Shown here one piece after another: positions 4,981 through 12,084 of a stretch of 22,190 bases of DNA. The stretch is from positions 1 through 22,190 of the IMG/VR virus record IMGVR_UViG_3300006789_000203, one strand, 5' to 3'. The notes beneath the pieces are model-generated. The model was not told the origin of the DNA, searched no databases, and saw only the letters and a list, made by a program, of their open reading frames with translations. A program made the position numbers and the translations under genes. The first letter of the stretch is position 1. Every line of letters begins with the position of its first letter. This DNA is from a virus.

Positions 4981-5206
4981 GAAATCAGCACCGTATGTAC
5001 CACCACCACCTGTAGATTACGCTGCAGAATCTCGTGCAAGAGAGGAAGAGCAAGAAACTATGGATAAGGAACTTGAAGATACAAGAACAGAATTATTAGA
5101 GCGCAAGAAAAAAGGCAGATACTCTTTATTGCTAACTGGCGGTGAAGGAGATCAAGATGAAGCGACAATTAAAACTCGTTCTTTACTTGGCTCAGGTAAA
5201 AAGTAG
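4973..5206 (+). CDS. Small protein with GRY-LLTGG-SLLGS tail, 77 aa
   Basis: This 77-residue protein has three parts: an N-terminal MGKKSAPYVPPPPVDY proline-rich segment, a charged helical middle (residues 18-45, EEEQETMDKELEDTRTELLE) and the tail KKKGRYSLLLTGGEG...SLLGSGKK. It combines the start of the 70-residue gene with the tail of the two duplicated genes, and looks like the most complete member of the family. It overlaps the acetyltransferase gene by 8 bases, with AGGAG 6 bases before its ATG, and directly precedes the portal gene. A small virion or ejected protein near the portal is likely; T7 gp7.3 is an analogue in position and composition only. Confidence 0.75.
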   Translation: MGKKSAPYVPPPPVDYAAESRAREEEQETMDKELEDTRTELLERKKKGRYSLLLTGGEGDQDEATIKTRSLLGSGKK

Positions 5207-5215
5207 GAGTAACGT

Positions 5216-6838
5216 ATGGTCGAACAAATATTAAAACGATTAGCTCGTTTAGAATCAGGAAAACAAACATGGGAAGTTCATTGGCAAGAGATTCTTGATT
5301 ATGTAATGCCTCGTAAGGCAGAAGTAACGGTTCAGTATGCTAAAGGTTCAAAGCGTACAGAGAAGTTATATGATTCTTCTGCTATACATGCGAATACATT
5401 ATTAGCAGCATCATTACAAGGAACATTAACTTCAGCATCATTACCTTGGTTTCATCTAAGGGTTCGTGATGAGAATCTTAACCAGAGTAGAGATGTTCAG
5501 GTTTGGTTAGAGGATTGTCGAAATAGAATGTATAAGGCATTTAATTCATCTAACTTTAATACAGAAGTGCATGAGTTTTATCTTGATATTTGTTCTATTG
5601 GTACAGCGTGTATTGAAACAGAAGAAGCTGAACAAGGGTTTAACTTCAGAACATTACATATTTCAGAATATTTCATCTCAGAGAATCATGAAGGTAAGAT
5701 TGATACCTTATATAGAAAGTTTCAATATACTGCTAGACAAGCCAAACAAAAGTGGGGTGATGCAGTAGGTCCAAAGATTCAAGAAGCTTTTGAGAATAAT
5801 CCTGATAAGAAATTCACTTTTATTCATTGTGTAATGCCATCAGAGGAATATCATGGTGGTAAGAAGACAAAATTACCTTGGATTTCTATACATATAAGTA
5901 AAGAAGATAAAAATGTAGTACAGGAAGGTGGTTATAACGAAATGCCATATCTTGTAACAAGATGGTCTAAAGCCTCGGGGGAGGAATATGGTCGTTCGCC
6001 TGCTTATAACGCTTTACCAGATATTAAAACTCTTAACAAAGCAGTAGAGTTAGGGCTTAAAGCGTGGGCGAAAGCTATTGATCCACCACTTCTAGTAGAA
6101 GATGACGGTGTAATTGGTCGTGTTAAGACAAATCCATCGGGTATTACTGTAGTTCGTAGAGATGGCGCAATCAAACCACTTAATACTGGTGCAAGATTTG
6201 ATGTATCTGATATGAAAGAGTCTGAATTAAGAGGTGCTATTAAACAAGCGTTCTTCTCAGATCAATTAGAACTTCAGCAAGGTCCACAGATGACTGCAAC
6301 AGAAGTACAGGTTCGTTATGAATTAATGCAAAGATTGCTTGGTCCTACTTTAGGTAGATTCCAAACAGAGTTCCTTAATCCTCTTATTGAGAGATGTTTT
6401 GCAATTATGCAACGTAATGAAATGTTTGCACCTGCTCCAGGAGCATTAGATGGTGTTGCTATAGATATTGAGTATGTTGGTCCACTTGCTCGTTCACAAA
6501 GAATGGAAGAGGCTACAGCAGTAGAAAGATTGTATGAGATGGCTGCTAACCTTGCACAGATTGCACCAGAAGTTATGGATAACATAGATCATGATGCCGC
6601 AATTCGTTCTCGTGCTGAATTGTTAGGTGTTCCTAAAGATATTATGCGTGATCCTCAAGAGATTGCAGAACAGCGTAAAGCACAACAAGAGCAACAAGAA
6701 GAAATGATGGCTATGCAACAAGCACAACAAGGTGTTGAGATGGCTGCTACTGCTGCTCCAATCGCTGAACAAATAACACCTGAAAATGTTGAGCAGACAC
6801 AAGCAGGTGTAGAAGCAATGATGGGGGCTATGGAATAA
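5216..6838 (+). CDS. Portal protein (T7-type head-tail connector)
   Basis: The portal forms the dodecameric ring at one capsid vertex through which DNA enters and leaves. The 540-residue length equals the T7 gp8 class (about 536), and the N-terminus has the typical pattern: MVEQILKRLARLESGKQTWEVHWQEILDYVMPR, then LYDSSAIHANTLLAASLQGTLTSASLPWF. The wing/stem region includes EYGRSPAYNALPDIKTLNKAVE and the clip/crown part ends in a Gln/Glu/Met-rich helix (residues 480-515, KAQQEQQEEMMAMQQAQQ), common in the barrel of podovirus portals. AGGAG lies 6 bases before the ATG. The stop overlaps the next gene by one base (TAATG). Confidence 0.93.
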   Translation: MVEQILKRLARLESGKQTWEVHWQEILDYVMPRKAEVTVQYAKGSKRTEKLYDSSAIHANTLLAASLQGTLTSASLPWFHLRVRDENLNQSRDVQVWLEDCRNRMYKAFNSSNFNTEVHEFYLDICSIGTACIETEEAEQGFNFRTLHISEYFISENHEGKIDTLYRKFQYTARQAKQKWGDAVGPKIQEAFENNPDKKFTFIHCVMPSEEYHGGKKTKLPWISIHISKEDKNVVQEGGYNEMPYLVTRWSKASGEEYGRSPAYNALPDIKTLNKAVELGLKAWAKAIDPPLLVEDDGVIGRVKTNPSGITVVRRDGAIKPLNTGARFDVSDMKESELRGAIKQAFFSDQLELQQGPQMTATEVQVRYELMQRLLGPTLGRFQTEFLNPLIERCFAIMQRNEMFAPAPGALDGVAIDIEYVGPLARSQRMEEATAVERLYEMAANLAQIAPEVMDNIDHDAAIRSRAELLGVPKDIMRDPQEIAEQRKAQQEQQEEMMAMQQAQQGVEMAATAAPIAEQITPENVEQTQAGVEAMMGAME

Positions 6839-7044
6839 TGCCTAGAGCTATTGCTAAAATAAAAAGAGATTATGCTGATTGTTTTGGGTCTATATCTGGG
6901 GGTAAAGTCCTAGATGACCTACGCAAGGCATATCAACTACGGGAATCCTATGTAAAAGGTGACTCGTATGAAACCGCGAGGAGAGAAGGCGAAAGAGCTG
7001 TATATCTTCGTATTTTAAATATGTGTAATATAAAAGAGGAATAA
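6838..7044 (+). CDS. Bbp19-like small phage protein, 68 aa
   Basis: The 68-residue protein fits the pattern of a small family typified by Bordetella phage Bbp19: D....FGS..G..VL.DL at the start (residues 11-28), a middle with SYVKGDSYETARREGERAV, and a C-terminal YLRILNM. In these phages the gene sits beside the portal and scaffold genes, as here. Its function is not established; placement suggests an assembly role. The ATG overlaps the portal stop (TAATG) without a clear ribosome site, so translation is probably coupled to the portal. Confidence 0.75.
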   Translation: MPRAIAKIKRDYADCFGSISGGKVLDDLRKAYQLRESYVKGDSYETARREGERAVYLRILNMCNIKEE

Positions 7045-7048
7045 AACT

Positions 7049-7852
7049 ATGAGTGAAGAAATGGTCACAGAAACAACGGATAATGCAGTAGTTGCACCTG
7101 TTGAGAGTGGTAACCAAGATTGGCGTGAGGGGTTGTCAGAGGAATTACGAGCAGATCCAACGCTTGCAAGTATTAATGATACCGAATCAGCTGCAAAAAC
7201 ACTTATTCATCAGCAGAAGATGATGGGCAGTAGAATACCTATCCCGAAGAATGATGAGGAAATGAGCGAACTATATACTAAACTTGGTAGACCTGAAACA
7301 GCAGATGGTTACGAGGTTGATGTACCTACTGGATATGAACAATATTATCCAGAGGAAATGATGAGTTCATTTAAACAAACAGGACATGATTTAGGATTAT
7401 CACCTAAACAAATGCAAGGCTTAATTGAATGGCAGAAAGGCTCAATAGATTATCAAATGAATCAAGAACAAGTATCTGGCGATGCAAAAGGAGTTGAAAC
7501 TGAAGAAGTTCTAAAGAAAGAGTTTGGTGCTAACTATGATAAAAGTCTATCCGCTGCACAAAGAGCATTGCGTATCTACGGAACACCTGAACTTCAGCAG
7601 AAGTTAGCTGACCCTAGATATGGTAATGATCCAGATCTAATTAGACTACTTGCTAATGCTGGTAAAGATATAACAGAGGATTCAGCACAAGGTACTGCTA
7701 ATAACTCTCTAGTAATGAGTCCACTTGATGCGAAGATGCGTATTGAACAGATAAATGGGGATAAATCTAACCCTTACTGGGATGCTACAAATCCTAAACA
7801 TCAGGATGCTCAAGAAGAAATGCGACAATTATTTGATAAAGCATACAATTAG
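7049..7852 (+). CDS. Capsid scaffolding/assembly protein
   Basis: The scaffold directs capsid protein into a procapsid and is removed on maturation. The 267-residue protein is acidic and helical, with the family's N-terminal pattern DWREGLSEELRADPTLASINDTESAAKTLIHQQKMMG (residues 25-60) and the segment IPIPKNDEEMSELYTKLGRPETADGYEV (about 62-90), which I recognise from podovirus scaffold proteins. The C-terminal part (about 225-267) is the expected capsid-binding helix region. It lies between portal and capsid genes, as in T7 (gp9). SD AGAGGA stands 8 bases before the ATG. Confidence 0.85.
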   Translation: MSEEMVTETTDNAVVAPVESGNQDWREGLSEELRADPTLASINDTESAAKTLIHQQKMMGSRIPIPKNDEEMSELYTKLGRPETADGYEVDVPTGYEQYYPEEMMSSFKQTGHDLGLSPKQMQGLIEWQKGSIDYQMNQEQVSGDAKGVETEEVLKKEFGANYDKSLSAAQRALRIYGTPELQQKLADPRYGNDPDLIRLLANAGKDITEDSAQGTANNSLVMSPLDAKMRIEQINGDKSNPYWDATNPKHQDAQEEMRQLFDKAYN

Positions 7853-8019
7853 TGGTAAGATAACACGCAAGCGCGGTAAAATGCGCTTGTAACCATACGC
7901 TGCCCTCACGGATAACAGCAGGTTAAAGGTAGTTCTTAAACTCGTTTAGTCAACGTAATAGACAGGACACCCGAAAGGATAATGACCGTTTTTTTGTTTA
8001 ATTATAAAAGGAGGGCGTT
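7853..8019 (+). promoter_or_regulatory. Candidate structured leader of the capsid gene
   Basis: This 167-base gap holds no gene. It has a perfect 7-bp hairpin (7868-7889), a possible second small stem (GCTG...CAGC around 7900-7922), a short palindromic TAAACTCGTTTA, three GATAA motifs and a T7 run (7989-7995) 25 bases before the capsid ATG. GGAGGG at the end is the capsid ribosome site. Such a gap before the most abundant protein suggests a promoter, processing site or mRNA-stabilising leader. I found no consensus sigma70 promoter in it. Confidence 0.4.
7868..7889 (+). promoter_or_regulatory. Stem-loop after the scaffold gene
   Basis: CAAGCGC (7868-7874) and GCGCTTG (7883-7889) pair perfectly around an 8-base loop GGTAAAAT. 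There is no T-tract behind it, so it is more likely a processing or stabilising hairpin than an intrinsic terminator. Confidence 0.55.
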
Positions 8020-8880
8020 ATGTCCACTCAAATTACTACTGCATTTGTCGAGCAGTATAAAAGTAATGTATTGCACCTTGCACAACAAAAAGGTTCAAGA
8101 TTACGCGACACAGTTCGTTACGAATCAGTAACAGGTAAAAACCACTTCTTCGAGAGAATCGGAGCAGTATCTGCACAGAAGAGAACTTCTCGTCATTCAG
8201 ATACTCCTCGTATGGATACTCCACATTCAAGACGTAGAGTGTCTATGGATGATTACGATTGGGCTGACCTAATCGACCAGGAAGATAAGGTTCGTATGTT
8301 AATCACTCCACAGAGCGAGTATGCAATGGCTGGTGCTAATGCAATGGGTCGCGCTATGGATACTGCAATTATTGAAGCTGCAGTAGGTAATGCTTATGGT
8401 GGCGTTGCTGGTGGTACTACTATCGTACTTCCATCTGCTCAAAAAGTAGTTCATGGTTCTGCTGGTTTAACAGTTGCAAAGCTTCTTTCTGCTAAGGAAA
8501 TCTTAGATGGTTCTGATGTAGATGCTGATGAAGAGCGTTTCTGTATTCTTTCTGCAAAGCAAGTAACTGATTTATTAAATACTACTGAAGTTAAGTCTTC
8601 TGACTACAACACTGTTAAAGCGTTGGCACAAGGTCAATTAGATACTTTCTTAGGATTTAAGTTTATCCGTTCAGAGCGTTTAGGAACTGATACAGATGGT
8701 AACCGTCAAGTTACTGTTTATAATAAATCAGGTCTTGGTCTAGCAATGGGTTCAGAGATTCAAACTCGTATCAGCGAGCGTGATGACAAGAACTATGCTA
8801 CTCAAGTATTTTTATCAATGACAATCGGTGCTACTCGTGTTGAAGACGAGAAAGTAGTAGAGATTGCGTGTCAAGAGTAA
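8020..8880 (+). CDS. Major capsid protein
   Basis: This protein builds the icosahedral shell. The 286-residue sequence begins MSTQITTAFVEQYKSNVLHLAQQKGSRL and contains HSDTPRMDTPHSRRRVSMDDYDWADLIDQEDKVRM (about residues 56-90), a pattern I recognise from podovirus capsid proteins of the Phage_capsid_2 type; the HK97-like fold is expected but not provable by eye. It is the gene behind the scaffold and has the strongest ribosome site of the cluster (AGGAGGG, 4-base spacer), consistent with the highest expression. The codon use is simple and repetitive (GCT, GGT, CGT), as in highly expressed phage genes. No sign of a T7-like frameshifted minor form is seen at its end. Confidence 0.85.
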   Translation: MSTQITTAFVEQYKSNVLHLAQQKGSRLRDTVRYESVTGKNHFFERIGAVSAQKRTSRHSDTPRMDTPHSRRRVSMDDYDWADLIDQEDKVRMLITPQSEYAMAGANAMGRAMDTAIIEAAVGNAYGGVAGGTTIVLPSAQKVVHGSAGLTVAKLLSAKEILDGSDVDADEERFCILSAKQVTDLLNTTEVKSSDYNTVKALAQGQLDTFLGFKFIRSERLGTDTDGNRQVTVYNKSGLGLAMGSEIQTRISERDDKNYATQVFLSMTIGATRVEDEKVVEIACQE

Positions 8881-8892
8881 TAGGAGGTTATT

Positions 8893-9318
8893 ATGTCTAG
8901 CGTAAAAGGTGTAAATATCACCAATATGGATGCAGTACCTGCTGTAATGGCAAGTTCTGCACAAGTTCATGGTCGTATTCGTGTTGCGTATGATTCATAC
9001 GAGGCATCAGCTCTAGCAAGTGGAAGTGATATTACTATCGCTCGTTTGCCAGCAGGTGCTATTGTGTATGATGTAACTATCGTTCACGATGCTTTAGGTG
9101 CTTCTTCTACTTTAAAAGTAGGTGATTCATCTGATGATGATCGTTATATTGCTGCAACAGCTTCAACTGCTGCTAACGGTAAAATCATTATGTCTGAAGA
9201 TGGCGTAATTGGTGGTTTTGGTTATGAGAATAGTTCTGCAACAGATGTGTTAATCACAACTGGCGGTGCTTCTATTACTGGTACTATCAAATCTGCTGTT
9301 TACTACACAGTTGATTAA
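8893..9318 (+). CDS. Probable capsid decoration/head protein, 141 aa
   Basis: The 141-residue protein is rich in Ala, Ser, Thr, Val and Gly, with a beta-sandwich look: LPAGAIVYDVTIVHDALGASSTLKVGDSSDDDRYIAAT (about residues 53-92) is a pattern frequent in small structural proteins encoded after capsid genes. It follows the capsid gene after 12 bases with an excellent SD (AGGAGG, 6 bases before ATG), so it should be made in capsid-like amounts. That suggests a protein that coats or stabilises the head. The exact family is not certain. Confidence 0.65.
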   Translation: MSSVKGVNITNMDAVPAVMASSAQVHGRIRVAYDSYEASALASGSDITIARLPAGAIVYDVTIVHDALGASSTLKVGDSSDDDRYIAATASTAANGKIIMSEDGVIGGFGYENSSATDVLITTGGASITGTIKSAVYYTVD

Positions 9319-9332
9319 AAAGTAATAAAACA

Positions 9333-9358
9333 GAGGGTGTCTTTAATTAGGCATCCTC
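9333..9358. terminator. Stem-loop after the capsid/decoration genes, possible terminator or processing site
   Basis: GAGGGTGTC (9333-9341) pairs with GGCATCCTC (9350-9358) over nine positions, two of them G-U, around an 8-base loop. No T-tract follows on the plus strand; on the minus strand the stem is followed by a T-rich stretch. T7 has its major late terminator at the same place, after the capsid gene, which makes a partial terminator plausible here. Confidence 0.4.
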
Positions 9359-9379
9359 ACTACATTCAGGAGAAGTGAT

Positions 9380-9943
9380 ATGGCAACAGCGGTTTCCATT
9401 TGTTCAAACGCATTAAGAAAACTTGGTGACGATCCGATCACATCCCTAACTGACGATACAGAAAGAGCAAGACTCTGTAACGCTTTCTACGAACCTACAA
9501 GAGATGCTGTATTAAGATCACATCCTTGGAACTTTGCAATAGAAAGACAAGCACTCAGTAAACTTACAACTACTCCAGCATTTGATTATGCTTATGAGTT
9601 TACTCTACCAACCAGTCCTTATTGTCTTCGTGTTCTCAAGATGGAATATGATGATTATGATTTTAAGATTGAAGGTAGAAAATTACTATCAAATGAAGGC
9701 ACTGCAAAGATTCTTTATATTGCACAAGTTACTGATACTGCAAAATTTGACCCAATGTTCACAGAGTTACTTACTGCTAGACTTACAGCAGAATTAGCAT
9801 ACTCTATTACAGGTAGTAATACCTTAACTAAACAGATGTGGGAAATCTATGAGAACAAGGTTTCAGAAGCAAGAAGTATTGATGGTTTAGAAGGATTTAT
9901 AGACGGGATAGTTTCAGACGAATTTACATCATTCAGGGGTTAA
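9380..9943 (+). CDS. Head-to-tail adaptor (T7 gp11-like tail tubular protein A)
   Basis: The adaptor ring docks under the portal and carries the tail nozzle. The 187-residue protein matches the family's N-terminal pattern (SICSNALRKLGDDPITSLTDDTERARLCNAFYEPTRDAVLRSHPWNFA, residues 7-53) and its usual length (about 190). The motif RDAVLRSHPWNFA is particularly typical of podovirus tail tubular A proteins. It starts after the hairpin at 9333-9358 with AGGAG about 7 bases before the ATG, and directly abuts the next tail gene. Confidence 0.88.
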   Translation: MATAVSICSNALRKLGDDPITSLTDDTERARLCNAFYEPTRDAVLRSHPWNFAIERQALSKLTTTPAFDYAYEFTLPTSPYCLRVLKMEYDDYDFKIEGRKLLSNEGTAKILYIAQVTDTAKFDPMFTELLTARLTAELAYSITGSNTLTKQMWEIYENKVSEARSIDGLEGFIDGIVSDEFTSFRG

Positions 9944-11656
9944 ATGGCTAGAGTACATCCATTTCAGTCTAACTTTACTGCTGGGGAGTTAAGTCCTCGC
10001 CTTGAAGGACAAATAGACTTTAAGAAATATTTTAACGGTTGTAGTGAATTAACCAATATGATTGTCTACCCTCATGGAGGGGCAGCTCGTAGAGGAGGCA
10101 CATACTTTGTATCTGAAGTAAAGACTTCTGCTAAGGAAGTAAGGCTTGTTCCTTTTGAATTTAATGTAACTCAATCCTATGTACTAGAGTTTGGTGATAC
10201 TTATATTCGTTTCTATAAGGACAACGGTCAGATTCAATCTGGTGGTTCTGCTTATGAAATATCATCACCATATCTTGAGGCTGAATTACCAGAATTACAT
10301 TTTGCTCAATCAGCTGATGTTATGTATATCTGTCATAGTAATCACGCACCAAGAAAGCTATCAAGAACTGGTCATACATCTTGGACATTAACAACGCCTA
10401 CATTTCAGTGGAAAGCCTCATCTCCTTGGAATAGTAGTAACGGATACCCAAGAACAGTATCATTCTACGAACAAAGGTTGTTCTTCGCTGGCACTTCTGC
10501 AAAGCCTCAGACTATCTGGGGTTCTAAGACAGCTTCATACGAGGATATTCGTACTGGTACTAACGCAGATGATGCACTAGAGTATGCTATTGCCACTAAC
10601 AAGGTAAATGTAATTAGATGGCTACAACCAAGTAGAGACTTAATTGTTGGTACAGGTGGTGGTGAATTTAAAGTAGGTCGCCCAACAGGTGAACCTTTGA
10701 CACCATCTAACGTAATGGTAACTCAACAAACTACATACGGTAGTTGGACTATTCCACCAGTACAAATCGGTAATGCTATTTTATTTACACAGAGAGCAAG
10801 ACGTAAAGTTCGTGAGTTCTCTTACCAGTATCAGAGTGACGGTTATATTGCTCCAGATATGACACTCTTAGCAGAACACATTACAACAGGTTATCTAAAG
10901 GATATGGACTATCAGCAAGAGCCTGATTCTATTGTATGGTCTTGTACTTCAACAGGAAAGCTATTAAGTATGACTTATGAGCGTCCAGAAGATGTTGTTG
11001 CTTGGGCAGAGCATGAAATTGGTGGTACAGATGTTGAAGTTGAAAGTGTTGCAGTAATTACTAATGCTACACAGGATCAATTATGGGTTTCTGTAAAGAG
11101 AACTGTAAATGGCTCAACAGTAAGATATATTGAATATATAGACCCTGAGTTAAATGTAGACTCGGGTATTACTGGTATAGTATCGACTGCTACAACTTCT
11201 GTAAGTGGACTTTCTCATTTAGAAGGGGAAACGGTTAAGATTGTTATAAATGACGCTGTATTCCCAGATGCAACGGTATCAAGTGGCGCTATTTCTATAT
11301 CAGTACCTACAGGCTGGACTAATGTTCCGATTGAAGTAGGGTTAGGCTATACATCTACATTAAAGACTATGCGTGTTGAGGCAGGCTCTCAAGCAGGCAA
11401 GGCACAAGGATTAAAGAAAAGATGGAATGAGGTTAAAGTTAGATTGCTTAATACAACAGGTGTTAAGATTAATGGCGACCAACTTCCTTTTAGAACATCA
11501 TCAACTCCTATGAGTTCAGGTATCGGTTTATTTACAGGTGATAAACGAGTTACTAATCTCGGATGGGATAGAGATGGTATTATTGAAATTAAACAAGAAC
11601 AACCTTTACCATTAACGGTATTAGGTATTCATGGTACATTAACGGTGAGCGATTAA
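9944..11656 (+). CDS. Tail nozzle-like protein (tail tubular protein B position)
   Basis: The 570-residue protein begins ARVHPFQSNFTAGELSPRLEGQIDFKKYFNGCSELTNMIVYPHGGAARRGGT, a start widely shared among podovirus tail proteins (F.aGElSP.l..r.D...Y..G......n.i....G...rR.Gt), as in the epsilon15-like group. The rest is beta-rich with WGSKTASYEDIR and a C-terminal Ser/Thr/Val-rich part. Its place directly after the adaptor gene matches the nozzle/tail tubular B protein that closes the short tail and interacts with the outer membrane. The ATG follows the previous stop directly. The exact homology to T7 gp12 is not shown; the functional role is inferred from order. Confidence 0.75.
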   Translation: MARVHPFQSNFTAGELSPRLEGQIDFKKYFNGCSELTNMIVYPHGGAARRGGTYFVSEVKTSAKEVRLVPFEFNVTQSYVLEFGDTYIRFYKDNGQIQSGGSAYEISSPYLEAELPELHFAQSADVMYICHSNHAPRKLSRTGHTSWTLTTPTFQWKASSPWNSSNGYPRTVSFYEQRLFFAGTSAKPQTIWGSKTASYEDIRTGTNADDALEYAIATNKVNVIRWLQPSRDLIVGTGGGEFKVGRPTGEPLTPSNVMVTQQTTYGSWTIPPVQIGNAILFTQRARRKVREFSYQYQSDGYIAPDMTLLAEHITTGYLKDMDYQQEPDSIVWSCTSTGKLLSMTYERPEDVVAWAEHEIGGTDVEVESVAVITNATQDQLWVSVKRTVNGSTVRYIEYIDPELNVDSGITGIVSTATTSVSGLSHLEGETVKIVINDAVFPDATVSSGAISISVPTGWTNVPIEVGLGYTSTLKTMRVEAGSQAGKAQGLKKRWNEVKVRLLNTTGVKINGDQLPFRTSSTPMSSGIGLFTGDKRVTNLGWDRDGIIEIKQEQPLPLTVLGIHGTLTVSD

Positions 11657-11658
11657 TT

Positions 11659-12081
11659 ATGGCATCAAGTGGAGAATATGCAGGCGGTATAACAGCAATC
11701 GCAGGTGGTGTTATAGCTGCAAGAGGAGCAATGCAAGCTGGTAAAGCTTCTTATGCTGCTGGACAAGTTGAATATCATCAAGAATTAGAAAGAGCGCATT
11801 ACGAAGCTAAAATTCTTCAGCGTCAAATGCTAGAAGCAATGCACATGCAATTCGCACAAGCAGGTGGCGCAGGTGTAGCTGTAGGTGAAGGCTCTCCTAT
11901 GTTAGTTGCTATGCAAACCTTAAATAATTTACAAGAAGATAAAGCACAGATATATAGAACTGGTGCTAAAGATGCTTGGAAGTTCTGGCAAGCTGGAGCA
12001 GATAAATTCTCAGCTGCACAGTCACAAGCAACAGGTTCACTACTTGCTGGTATAGGTAAAGCAGCAAGCATAATGGGATAA
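11659..12081 (+). CDS. Internal virion/ejection protein, T7 gp14-like
   Basis: In T7, gp14 is stored in the capsid core and forms the outer-membrane pore of the DNA ejection channel. This 140-residue protein has the family's look: a Gly/Ala-rich N-terminus (residues 6-30, GGITAIAGGVIAARGAMQAGKASYAAGQ), a central helix with ILQRQMLEAMHMQFAQAGGAGVAVGEGSP, and an Ala/Ser-rich amphipathic C-terminus. It is followed by two larger ejection proteins, the order 14-15-16. The gap to the previous stop is 2 bases; the SD-like GGTGAG is moderate. Confidence 0.75.
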   Translation: MASSGEYAGGITAIAGGVIAARGAMQAGKASYAAGQVEYHQELERAHYEAKILQRQMLEAMHMQFAQAGGAGVAVGEGSPMLVAMQTLNNLQEDKAQIYRTGAKDAWKFWQAGADKFSAAQSQATGSLLAGIGKAASIMG

Positions 12082-12084
12082 CAC

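Noticed and set aside
8860-8892. T7-like frameshift producing a longer minor capsid protein
   Set aside because: No slippery run at the capsid stop, and the next gene has its own strong SD and ATG.
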